Positions 1 to 7,904 of a DNA stretch of 39,512 nucleotides are shown here, piece after piece; position 1 is the stretch's first letter, and every line of letters begins with the position of its first letter. Source of the stretch: Chloroflexota bacterium. GTDB lineage: Bacteria; Chloroflexota; Limnocylindria; Limnocylindrales; CSP1-4. The stretch lies in assembly GCA_025935925.1 (NCBI GenBank), contig JAICUI010000028.1, positions 1 to 39,512 on the forward strand. The letters are read 5' to 3'. Position numbers and translations under genes: made by a program. The notes under the pieces were generated by a model that was not told where the DNA came from, did no database searches, and saw nothing but the letters and a program-made list of their open reading frames with translations.

Positions 1-579
1 GCGCCCGCGGGCGCGGTCGTCGCGGGCACCACGTACCACGTGGTCGGCACCTACGACGGGTCCACGCAGCGCCTCTACCTCAACGGCACCCAGGTCGCCT
101 CGGCCGCGCTCACGGGGCCCGCGTCGGTCACGTCCAACGCGTTGCGCATCGGCTCCTGGAACGGTGGCAAGGAGTTCTTCACGGGCACCATCGACGAGGT
201 CGCCGCCTATGGCTCGGCGCTCTCCGCGGCGCGCGTCGCCGCGCACTGGACCGCGGGCGCGGGGTCGGCACCTGCGGGAACGGCCGCTCCAGCAACCGCC
301 GCGCCGGCCTCGACGCCCAAGACGAACGGAACCGGCGTGCCGCGTGCCGCCACATCCGTGCCGACCGTGACGCCTCTCGCGACCGCCAGCCCGTCGGCCG
401 CTCCACCGTCCGTCCCGACGGCGGCGCCCATCGCGACACCGGCCGCATCCACACCGGCGCCATCGACGCCGCAGTCGGCGGCGTCGCCTGCCGAACCGGC
501 CGTGCCGCCGGGGTCCCCGCCGCCGTCCGTCGTCCCGACGGGGTCGTCATCGTCGAGCGGCGCGCCCTCGCCACCCTGA
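1..579 (+). CDS. LamG-domain secreted protein, C-terminal part (5' end outside window)
   Basis: The reading frame is open from base 1 and ends at TGA 577-579, so only the last 192 residues are visible. Residues 1 to about 88 are the end of a concanavalin A/LamG-like jelly-roll: the run YHVVGTYDG, then QRLYLNG, then a terminal GTIDEVAAYG strand, a classic LamG_3 pattern. The remaining ~100 residues are low-complexity Ala/Pro/Thr/Ser and end the protein without a further domain. The LamG part closely resembles that of the LamG-glycosidase at 13429-15558, so the two are paralogues, but this one lacks a catalytic domain after the linker. It probably binds carbohydrate at the cell surface. The N-terminus, signal peptide and any upstream domain cannot be seen. 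Confidence 0.8.
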   Translation, partial: APAGAVVAGTTYHVVGTYDGSTQRLYLNGTQVASAALTGPASVTSNALRIGSWNGGKEFFTGTIDEVAAYGSALSAARVAAHWTAGAGSAPAGTAAPATAAPASTPKTNGTGVPRAATSVPTVTPLATASPSAAPPSVPTAAPIATPAASTPAPSTPQSAASPAEPAVPPGSPPPSVVPTGSSSSSGAPSPP

Positions 580-655
580 CCGCGAGCAACTCGATAGCCG
601 CAGCGGGGGTCCGTGCAGCGCCGCAGCGCCGCCTCCCGCGCGATGGTAGGCATCC

Positions 656-677
656 GTCCGCCGGCCGTCCGCCGGCC
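656..677. repeat. Perfect tandem duplication of an 11-mer
   Basis: GTCCGCCGGCC occurs twice back to back (656-666 and 667-677), just upstream of the GTG start at 686. It lies in the 106-bp gap between the LamG gene and the NRPS-like gene. No convincing ribosome binding site or promoter is visible in this gap. The duplication may simply be replication slippage. Confidence 0.6.
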
Positions 678-685
678 GCCTGTGA

Positions 686-3631
686 GTGATCGTGTCCAAG
701 ACCACCGTCAGCCCCAGCTCCGCTCGTCCCGCCGGCGGGTCCCGCCGGAAGCACCGGAACGGTGCGCCGAGCCGCCGCGCGCTCCCCGACCCGCGCGAAC
801 CGATCGCCGTCGAGCCGTTCCAGCCGCTGATCGCCATGGTCCTCGAGGCCGCCGAGCGGGACCCGTCGGCGCCCGCCCTGGTGCTCGGCGCCCGCACGTG
901 GTCGTATGGCGAGCTCCGAACGGCGGCGCTCGCGCTCGCCGCGGAGCTGGAGGAGCTGGGCATCGGCCCGGGCGACGCCGTCGCTGTGACCGGCGCGAAG
1001 TGTCACGGGCTGATCACCAGCCTCCTCGCGGTCCTCGCGCGCAACGCCGTGCTCGTCCCGCTCGACCCGCTGCTCCCCGCGCGGCGCCGGCACGACATGC
1101 TGTGGCGCGCCGGCGCCCGCATCCTGATCGAGGCGGGCCAAACGGACGGCATGGAGCTGATCGACGTCGAGTCGCTGGGCGCCCGGCGGTTCAGCATCCC
1201 GGCCGAGCCGACGGTCGGCGAGCGCGAGCGTGGCGTGGCCGCGGGCTACGAGCTGCCGGCGATCGACGGCGACGATCCGGCATATCTGCTGTTCACCTCG
1301 GGCACGACGGGCGAGCCGAAGGGGATCGTCGGGCGCCAGCGCGGTCTCAGCCACTTCCTCGGCTGGGAGCGCGACGCGACCGGGATCGGCCCCGGCGACC
1401 GCACCGCGCAGCTGACGGGGCTGTCGTTCGACGTCGTCCTGCGCGACATCTTCCTGCCGCTCGTGTCGGGGGCCGCGCTGCACCTCCCGCCGCTCGTGCC
1501 GGGCACGACGCCGCCCGCGGACCTGCTGCAGTTCCTGCGCGACGACCGGATCACGCTCATCCACGCGGTGCCGACGATCGCGACCTTCTGGCTGTCCGAC
1601 GTCCCCGAGGGCTTCGAGCTGCCGGACCTCCGCTGGGTGCTGTTCGCCGGCGAGCCGCTGCCCGGTGCGCTCGTCCGCCGCTGGCGGGAGCGGTTCAGCA
1701 CGCCACGCATCGGCAACCTCTACGGCCCGACCGAGACGACCCTGGCCAAGTGCTTCGCGGAGATCGGGCCGGAGCCGGAGCCCGGCGTGCAGCCCGTCGG
1801 GCACGCGATGCCCGGGGCGCAGGCGCTGGTGCTCGACGGCGACCGCGAATGCGCTTCGGGCGAGCTCGGCGAGATCGTCATCCGGACGCCCTACCGCTCG
1901 CTCGGGTACCTCGGCGCGTCCGGGGACCCACGCCCGCCGTTCATCCAGAACCCGTTCACCGACGACCCGTCGGACCTCGTGTATCGCACGGGCGACCGCG
2001 GGAGCTACCGGCCGGACGGCGTCCTCGAGATCCACGGCCGGCTCGACGACCAGGTCAAGATCCTCGGCGTCCGCATCGAGCCGTCCGAGGTCGCGGCCGA
2101 GCTCGGTTCGCACCCGTCCGTCCGCGCGTGCACCGTCGTCGCCCGGCCGGACGCCGCCGGGGACACCGCCCTCGTGGCGTACGTCGTGCCCCAGGGCGAC
2201 GCGTTCGATGAATACGAGCTGCGGGACTACCTCGCGGACCGGATGCTGGCCGCAAAGGTGCCGCGCCTGTTCGTGCGCCTCGACGCGCTCCCGCGGACGC
2301 CGAACGGGAAGGTCGATCGCAAGGCGCTGCCCGACCCGGACTGGGCCGCCGGTGCTCCGCTGTCGACCGGCGAGGCGCTCGCGGCGGGCGCGGCATCGGC
2401 CGGGCTCGGCGCCGTGCAGGCCGGTGCCGGCGCCCCGATCACGGCCGCCGGCGGTGACGCCACGGTCGACGCGATCCGCGCGATCTTCACCGAGCTGCTG
2501 GGTCGCCCCGTCGGGCCCGACGATGACTTCTTCCGCCTCGGCGGGCACTCGCTGCTCGCGGCGCGGCTGATCCCGCGGATCGAGGCCCGCACCGGTGTCC
2601 GCGTCCAGGTCCGGTCGCTGTTCCGGCACCCGACACCGCGCGGCCTCGCCGGCGTCGTCGAGGGCGAGACGGGGCCCGACGGCGCCGCCATTGCTGCGAA
2701 GCCGCTCGCCGACGGCCGGACGCCGGCCGGTGGGATCCCGGACAGCGTGATCCCCGTCCAGACGAACGGCACGCGCCCTCCGGTGTTCGTGATCCCGGGC
2801 GTCGGCTCGCGGATCCTGTTCCTGCGCCACCTCGCTCGCCACCTCGGCGACGACCAGCCACTGTTCGCGCTGCACACCCGGCACCTCGACGACGGCCGGG
2901 TGTACGAGCACATCGAGGACCTCGCGGCGCGCTACGTCCGTGATCTGCGCGTCGTGCGGCCGTTCGGCCCGTACCGGCTGCTCGGGTTCTCGTACGGGGG
3001 CCTCGTGGCGCTCGAGGTCGCAACGCAGCTCCTGCGCGCCGGCGAGCAGGTCGCATTCCTGGGTGTCGTCGACACCCGGCTGCCCGGCCTCCAGCAGCAC
3101 GGGCCGTGGTCGGTGCCGCGGTCGATCCCGCGCCGGCTCCTCAACCTCGCCGCGCTCGTGCAGCCGCTCAGCGGGCCGGCACGCCGCGAGTACCTCCGGA
3201 ACCGCGTCCTCATTGCGCGCCAGAACGCCCGCGCGCATGCGCTCGAGTGGGTCCACGACCGGGTCCCCGAGGCGGCCCGAGGCGCGCTTCCCGAGCACCC
3301 CTACGGGCCGGAGGAGATGGAGTGGCTCACCGCGGACCGCCTCGCGTCGCGGCGCTACGACCCGCCGCGCTACCCGGGCCGGATCACGTACTTCTGGGCG
3401 CAGCACTCGCAGCGACCCCCGTCCGTGTACGACCACCGCGAGGGGTGGGCGGAGGTCGCGGGCGGCGGGCTTGAGGTCATCCCGATCCCCGGCAGCCACC
3501 TGACGGTCCTCGTCGAACCGCTCGTCCGGTCCACCGCGGCGGCGATCCGCCGCGCGCTGCCCGCGAAGGCGGCCGCCGCACCCACGGGCGCCGACGTCAT
3601 CCGCGAGCCGCCGCCCGGGATGCCGCCGTGA
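686..3631 (+). CDS. NRPS-like enzyme with A-PCP-TE domains (no condensation domain)
   Basis: This 981-residue protein should activate one amino or carboxylic acid as an adenylate, load it on its own carrier domain and release or transfer it by a thioesterase. The adenylation domain (about residues 40-550) has the P-loop-like LLFTSGTTGEPKG, NLYGPTETT, YRTGDRG and the C-terminal lysine of NGKVDRK (K542). The motif LSFD keeps the Asp that contacts an alpha-amino group, which favours an amino acid substrate. The carrier domain (about 595-665) has GGHSLL with the phosphopantetheine serine S622. The alpha/beta-hydrolase thioesterase (about 690-965) has GFSYGG with S769, and likely D796 and H938. 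No condensation domain is present. The start is uncertain: GTG 686, GTG 692 or a later codon, since the first ~45 residues are low complexity. Its stop overlaps the PPTase start (GTGA), so the pair is translationally coupled. Confidence 0.93.
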   Translation: MIVSKTTVSPSSARPAGGSRRKHRNGAPSRRALPDPREPIAVEPFQPLIAMVLEAAERDPSAPALVLGARTWSYGELRTAALALAAELEELGIGPGDAVAVTGAKCHGLITSLLAVLARNAVLVPLDPLLPARRRHDMLWRAGARILIEAGQTDGMELIDVESLGARRFSIPAEPTVGERERGVAAGYELPAIDGDDPAYLLFTSGTTGEPKGIVGRQRGLSHFLGWERDATGIGPGDRTAQLTGLSFDVVLRDIFLPLVSGAALHLPPLVPGTTPPADLLQFLRDDRITLIHAVPTIATFWLSDVPEGFELPDLRWVLFAGEPLPGALVRRWRERFSTPRIGNLYGPTETTLAKCFAEIGPEPEPGVQPVGHAMPGAQALVLDGDRECASGELGEIVIRTPYRSLGYLGASGDPRPPFIQNPFTDDPSDLVYRTGDRGSYRPDGVLEIHGRLDDQVKILGVRIEPSEVAAELGSHPSVRACTVVARPDAAGDTALVAYVVPQGDAFDEYELRDYLADRMLAAKVPRLFVRLDALPRTPNGKVDRKALPDPDWAAGAPLSTGEALAAGAASAGLGAVQAGAGAPITAAGGDATVDAIRAIFTELLGRPVGPDDDFFRLGGHSLLAARLIPRIEARTGVRVQVRSLFRHPTPRGLAGVVEGETGPDGAAIAAKPLADGRTPAGGIPDSVIPVQTNGTRPPVFVIPGVGSRILFLRHLARHLGDDQPLFALHTRHLDDGRVYEHIEDLAARYVRDLRVVRPFGPYRLLGFSYGGLVALEVATQLLRAGEQVAFLGVVDTRLPGLQQHGPWSVPRSIPRRLLNLAALVQPLSGPARREYLRNRVLIARQNARAHALEWVHDRVPEAARGALPEHPYGPEEMEWLTADRLASRRYDPPRYPGRITYFWAQHSQRPPSVYDHREGWAEVAGGGLEVIPIPGSHLTVLVEPLVRSTAAAIRRALPAKAAAAPTGADVIREPPPGMPP

Positions 3632-4374
3632 TCGAGCTGGCGGCGGACGCCCCCGCCGGGCGGCTCCGCGTGGACGGCGCGCCGGGGGTGACCGTCGTGG
3701 CCGCCGCGGCACCGTCCGCGCCCGACCCGTCCGATCTTGCGGTCCTGTCGCCCGACGAGCTCGCGCGGATGCGGCAGCTCGCCCGTGGCGTCGATGCCGC
3801 GGCCTTCGCGCGTGCGCACGCCGTGCTGCGACGGCTCGTCGCGGCGCGCGACGGCTGGCGGACCGACGCGGTGCCGCTGGTGGCCGGTCCGGGCCAGGCG
3901 CCCCGCGTCGACGGAAGCGATCTCGGGTGCTCGCTCGCGCACACCGACGGGCTCGTGCTCGTGGCCGTCGCCCCGGGGCAGCGAGTCGGCGTGGACGTCG
4001 AGGCCGTGGACCCTTCGCTGTCGACGGCGGAGATGGCGTGGATCGAACGGGAGCTGCTCGATCGCGCCGCGGCCGACGGCGCCGCGGGTCCCGAGGCGCG
4101 CGACGGAGACCGGCGCGCCTTCCTCCGCCGGTGGACCCGGACCGAGGCGGTCCTGAAGGCGCTCGGCACCGGGTTCGGCGGCGACACGGCGGCGCCCCCG
4201 GGAGACGCCGCGGGACCGCGACACGCCGCCGCACCCGCGTTGCGCGTCGTCGACCTCGACGTCGGCGACCGCTGGACCGCGGCCCTCGCCCTGGCGGCGC
4301 CGGTCGCGACCGTTTTGCCCGTGCGCTCGATCGGCGACGCGTCGATCGCGGGGCACCGCGCCGGGTGGCGCTAG
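3628..4374 (+). CDS. Sfp-type 4'-phosphopantetheinyl transferase
   Basis: 248 residues, the usual Sfp size. It should transfer phosphopantetheine from CoA to the serine of the carrier domain encoded just upstream. Visible family motifs are RVGVDVEAVD (Mg-binding Asp/Glu) in the middle and WTRTEAVLKALG near residue 170, the counterpart of WxxKEAxxK. The lysine of KEA is Thr here, a variation I note but cannot judge. GTG at 3628 overlaps the previous stop by four bases, and the stop at 4372-4374 lies inside the next gene. A dedicated PPTase in the same operon supports the NRPS-like enzyme being a working carrier-protein system. Confidence 0.9.
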   Translation: MIELAADAPAGRLRVDGAPGVTVVAAAAPSAPDPSDLAVLSPDELARMRQLARGVDAAAFARAHAVLRRLVAARDGWRTDAVPLVAGPGQAPRVDGSDLGCSLAHTDGLVLVAVAPGQRVGVDVEAVDPSLSTAEMAWIERELLDRAAADGAAGPEARDGDRRAFLRRWTRTEAVLKALGTGFGGDTAAPPGDAAGPRHAAAPALRVVDLDVGDRWTAALALAAPVATVLPVRSIGDASIAGHRAGWR

Positions 4375-5534
4375 ACCGCTCCGCGGGGCGGACGGTCGCA
4401 CTCGTCGGGGCCATCCTCGCCGTGCTCCTGGCCGGGCTGCTCGTCGTCGCGGGCCGTCCGTCGGCCTCGCCCCCGGCAACCGGCTCGGCGCCGGGCGACC
4501 TCGTCGGGCTCGCGCCGCGCTCGGGCGCTCCGGGTGCCGTGCCATCGCCCGCCACACCGTCGGCAGCCACGGCCACCCCGTCGCCGGCGCCGTCCCCGAC
4601 GACCGTCGTCGCGCCGTCGCAGCGGTTCGGAATGGTGGCGCACCTGTTGTGGGGAGGGGACCCGGCCGATGCGGTGGCCGACCTCGACTCGATCCGTGGC
4701 GCCGGTCTCGGCCTCGTCCGGTTCGACGTCTCGTGGCGGGCGATGGAGCCGGCCCGGGGAACCCTCACGGGCCTCGACACGCTCGACGCCGTGATGGACG
4801 CCGTCGCCGATCGAGGGATGCGCGCCGTGATCACGGTGATCGAGACGCCCGACTGGGCCAACGGCGGCCGTGGCGGCTGGGTCCCGCCCGTCGACCCTGC
4901 GACCTACGCCCGGTTCATCGGGCGGCTCGCCGGCCGATACGCCAACCGCGACGTCGCCTGGGAGATCTGGAACGAGCCCAACGACCCGCGGTTCTGGCAG
5001 CCGCGGCCCGATCCTGCGGCGTACACGGCGCTGCTCGTCGCGGCGTCGGCCGCCATCCATGCCGCGGACCCGGGCGTCACGGTCCTCGGCGGCAGCCTCC
5101 TGTACGGCGACACGACGTTCCTCGAGCGGATGTACGCCGACGGCGCGGGCGGCGCGTTCGACGGCCTTGCGGTCCACCCATATGCGCAGGTCCGCGCCCC
5201 GTGGGACACCGGCGATCCGTACCACAGCTTCCTCGGCACGATCGACGGGCTGCGCCGGGTCATGGTCGAGCACGGCGACGAGGGCAGGGGGATGTGGCTG
5301 ACCGAGGTCGGCTGGGCGATCCAGCCGGGCGTCGACGCCCGGACCCGCGCCGACTACCTCGCGCAGGCCGTCACGATGGTGGCGGCGCGCCCCGAGATCG
5401 ACGCCATGGCGGTGTACGTGCTCGACGCCGCGGACGACCCGGCGTTCGGCCTCCTCCGGGATGGGCGTGCGGACCCCGGTTTCGCGGCGTACGCGGACGC
5501 GGTCCGCCGAGTGGCGGCGCCGCCGGGCCGATGA
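4365..5534 (+). CDS. Membrane-anchored glycoside hydrolase, GH39/PslG-like (copy A)
   Basis: 389 residues from GTG 4365, which overlaps the PPTase stop by 10 bases; starting here gives a basic N-terminus and one hydrophobic segment (about residues 11-30). A Pro/Ala/Thr-rich linker follows to about residue 85, then a TIM-barrel-type domain with RFDVSW, VIETPDWANGG, WEIWNEPN and LTEVGW. E204 in WNEPN should be the acid/base and E314 in TEVGW the nucleophile; their 110-residue spacing matches the clan GH-A arrangement and that of PslG. An N-in membrane anchor would place the catalytic domain outside the cell. Its position as third gene after an NRPS-like enzyme and PPTase is unusual. The substrate is not deducible; a self-made exopolysaccharide is the likely one. 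Confidence 0.88.
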   Translation: MALDRSAGRTVALVGAILAVLLAGLLVVAGRPSASPPATGSAPGDLVGLAPRSGAPGAVPSPATPSAATATPSPAPSPTTVVAPSQRFGMVAHLLWGGDPADAVADLDSIRGAGLGLVRFDVSWRAMEPARGTLTGLDTLDAVMDAVADRGMRAVITVIETPDWANGGRGGWVPPVDPATYARFIGRLAGRYANRDVAWEIWNEPNDPRFWQPRPDPAAYTALLVAASAAIHAADPGVTVLGGSLLYGDTTFLERMYADGAGGAFDGLAVHPYAQVRAPWDTGDPYHSFLGTIDGLRRVMVEHGDEGRGMWLTEVGWAIQPGVDARTRADYLAQAVTMVAARPEIDAMAVYVLDAADDPAFGLLRDGRADPGFAAYADAVRRVAAPPGR

Positions 5535-7380
5535 CCCGGGCGGGACCGGGCGACGGTTCGGGCGGACGCCGCAGGGCGCGCACGTCCGCGACGAACGCCG
5601 CGAGCAGCGGCCGGAGCTCCGCCACGCTCAGCGGGACCGCCACCAGGATGTGCGCGGCGAGGATCACGAGCGCGAGACCGGTGATCCCGTACACCGGGAG
5701 CACGACGATCGCGGGGACGACGAGCAGCAGCGCGAGGACGACCTGCGCCGCGACGACGAGGTGCATGCGGCGCTCGATCCGCAGCCGGATGAACGCGAGG
5801 TTGATCAGCGCGTACGGGATGCCCGCGACCGCCATCAGCCGCAGCGCGGTCGCGCCCTCCCGGGCGTAGTCGGCGCCGAAGATGGACAGGATGGGGTCCG
5901 CGAACACGACGAGGACGACGACGATCGGCCCGAGCAGCACCAGCAGCTGCCGCAGCACGCGCGACCCGTCCGCCTCGAACGAGGCGCTCGACGCGGCAAC
6001 CTCCACGAGCAGCGACGTCGCGAGCACCGACGGCACGAGCTGGGTCGCCATCGCGATCAGGGACACCATGTACCAGTGCGCGCTCGAGGTCGCACCGACG
6101 GTCGACAGCACGATGACGGGCAGGATCGACGTCGAGCCGATGGCGAACAGCGCACCGACGTAGTCGGCCCCGACGTACCGGACGACGTCGTTCGCGGTCA
6201 CCCGATCCGCCGGTGCGGCCGTCGCGGCCGCCTCGCGCTGGCGCCGCGGCACGAGGCGGAGCAGGATCCAGCCCGTCACGATGACGGCGCCGACGGCGGT
6301 GGGCAGGAGCCACGAGACGAGGATCCCGTACCCGGCGAGCAGGCCCGCGAACGGGACGAGGAGGATCACCTTCGCCAAGGCGAAGACCCCGTTCTCGAGG
6401 GGCACGATGGTCGACCGCCGCAGCCCGATGAGCACGTGGTCCTGCACGGTGAACACCGTCCACAGGATCACCGTCAGCGGGAACAGCACGGCGAGCGCCG
6501 ACGTGAGCTCGACACCCGGCAGCAGCGACGGCGCTGCCGCGAGCATCCCGATCACGAGCAGCCCGAGCACCGTGGCGATCAGCGTCGTGATCAGGTACCC
6601 GCCGCGGACGAGGCGCGCCATCCCGTCGCCGGCGACGGGGAGGAAGCGTCCGAACCCGGAGCGCAGGTTGAGCTGCGCGACGTTCGCCAGGAGCGTGACG
6701 AGCGACAGGAGCGCGGCGTTCACGCCGACGACGTCCGAGGGGTAGGCGCGCGCCGCGACCGCCCAGTACACGACCCCCAGGCCGGACGTGACGACGCCGC
6801 TCAGGCCGAGGGCGTAGGCATTGAGGAACAGGGGGTCGCGGACGTGCGCGATGCCGGCCGTGATCAGCGCACGAACGTGCAGGCGGCGACGGTCGGAGCC
6901 GGGCGCCGGGTCGCTCGACTCGGCGGTCGCCCGTGGGTCGATGGTCGGTCCAGGCGGCGGGACGGGCGCGCCCGGCGGCGGGGCCCCGGCTCGAGCCGTC
7001 GCGCCGGCACCGAGGCTGGCGGAGCCACGGCGCTCCCGGTCGCGCACCTCGGAGATCGCCAGCAGGATCGCGGTCACGACCGCGGCGCCAATCGCCATCG
7101 ACGCCGGCGTGACGCCGGCGGGGGTTCGATCGAGGACCACGCCGAGCACGGCGAGGATCCCGAGGCTGACGGGGACGGCGAGCACCGCGCGGGCGATCCC
7201 GGCGAGGAACGGCGCTCGCACCGCCGCGAGCAGCGCGGCGCCCGGCGCGACGAACGTCAGGAACGCGCCGGCGAGGATCCGCAGCGGCCCGAGCGGCACG
7301 CCTGCGGCGTCGAGCGCGACGACGGCGGTGGCGATCGCGCTCGCCGCGACGAGCCACGCGAGCGCGCTGCGGTGCGTCAT
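5371..7380 (-). CDS. Polysaccharide flippase, Wzx/MATE-like
   Basis: 669 residues starting at ATG 7380 (MTHRSALAW), whose ATGA overlaps the stop of the upstream gene. An N-terminal block of about four hydrophobic segments (first ~115 residues) and a hydrophilic Pro-rich stretch precede about twelve transmembrane segments typical of polysaccharide_synt/MurJ-like exporters, beginning near FLNAYALGLSGVVTSG. It should flip lipid-linked oligosaccharide across the membrane. The last ~75 residues are Pro/Arg-rich and lie antisense to the 3' end of the convergent glycosidase gene: the coding regions overlap by 164 bp (5371-5534). The true functional C-terminus may be earlier in evolutionary terms, but no earlier stop exists in frame. 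It is the last gene of the five-gene glycan operon. Confidence 0.87.
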   Translation of the reverse strand: MTHRSALAWLVAASAIATAVVALDAAGVPLGPLRILAGAFLTFVAPGAALLAAVRAPFLAGIARAVLAVPVSLGILAVLGVVLDRTPAGVTPASMAIGAAVVTAILLAISEVRDRERRGSASLGAGATARAGAPPPGAPVPPPGPTIDPRATAESSDPAPGSDRRRLHVRALITAGIAHVRDPLFLNAYALGLSGVVTSGLGVVYWAVAARAYPSDVVGVNAALLSLVTLLANVAQLNLRSGFGRFLPVAGDGMARLVRGGYLITTLIATVLGLLVIGMLAAAPSLLPGVELTSALAVLFPLTVILWTVFTVQDHVLIGLRRSTIVPLENGVFALAKVILLVPFAGLLAGYGILVSWLLPTAVGAVIVTGWILLRLVPRRQREAAATAAPADRVTANDVVRYVGADYVGALFAIGSTSILPVIVLSTVGATSSAHWYMVSLIAMATQLVPSVLATSLLVEVAASSASFEADGSRVLRQLLVLLGPIVVVLVVFADPILSIFGADYAREGATALRLMAVAGIPYALINLAFIRLRIERRMHLVVAAQVVLALLLVVPAIVVLPVYGITGLALVILAAHILVAVPLSVAELRPLLAAFVADVRALRRPPEPSPGPARVIGPAAPPLGGPRPRTPRNRGPHAHPGGGRTPGRPRRRARTPPWRRSRGAPPPS

Positions 7381-7904
7381 CCCGCCCCGTCGCCGGCGCA
7401 CGGCGCCGTGGCCACCGCCTGCCTGACCGGCCCGTTCGCGCCGGCAAGCACGAGCTGCACCGGGGTCCCGCACTTCGTCGCGATGGACAGCTGCACCGAC
7501 CCCGATGCCGAGGCCGGAACGTCGATCGGCGTACGGGCGCGGCCGGTGCCGCCGGACGCGGTGATGGTGCCGGCGAACGGCTGGTCGAGCGGGTTCGCGA
7601 CCGTGACCGTGAGGATCGTCGTGCTGCCCGGACCGCTCACGGCGCGCTCGACGCCGAAGGCGATCCCGACGGGCGGCACGCCGCCGGTCGCGCGGCTGCC
7701 GCCGGCGAGCGCGACGGCGGCGAGGAGCACCCCCGCGAACACGACCGCCGCGAGCTCGATCCCACCCGGGCGCTGCAGGTCCCCGAGGGCGCCGAGGGCG
7801 ACGCGCCGCACCGGCGCCGGTTCCACGCGGGCACCGCGGCGAGCGGCGTGTCGCTCGGGCGCCTGGCGGCGACGCACGCCGCGGGTCGAGGGTGCGGCCG
7901 CCAT
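7377..7904 (-). CDS. Small membrane-anchored protein of unknown function in the glycan operon
   Basis: 175 residues from ATG 7904, which shares its A with the TGA of the upstream gene (TGATG). About 50 basic residues are followed by one hydrophobic helix (ELAAVVFAGVLLAAVALAGG) and then a beta-rich domain of about 95 residues with TVTVANPLDQPFAGTI, reminiscent of a small immunoglobulin-like fold outside the membrane. Two cysteines lie in the outer part. I do not recognise the family. Full translational coupling on both sides suggests a constant accessory of the flippase and the GT-C-like protein, perhaps a scaffold at the assembly site. Confidence 0.72.
   Translation of the reverse strand: MAAAPSTRGVRRRQAPERHAARRGARVEPAPVRRVALGALGDLQRPGGIELAAVVFAGVLLAAVALAGGSRATGGVPPVGIAFGVERAVSGPGSTTILTVTVANPLDQPFAGTITASGGTGRARTPIDVPASASGSVQLSIATKCGTPVQLVLAGANGPVRQAVATAPCAGDGAG

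Noticed and set aside
179-4861. A 1560-codon open frame on the minus strand opposite the NRPS-like operon
   Set aside because: It is Arg/Ala/Pro-rich with no domain pattern and lies exactly antisense to three genes with clear motifs; high GC and codon bias create such open frames.
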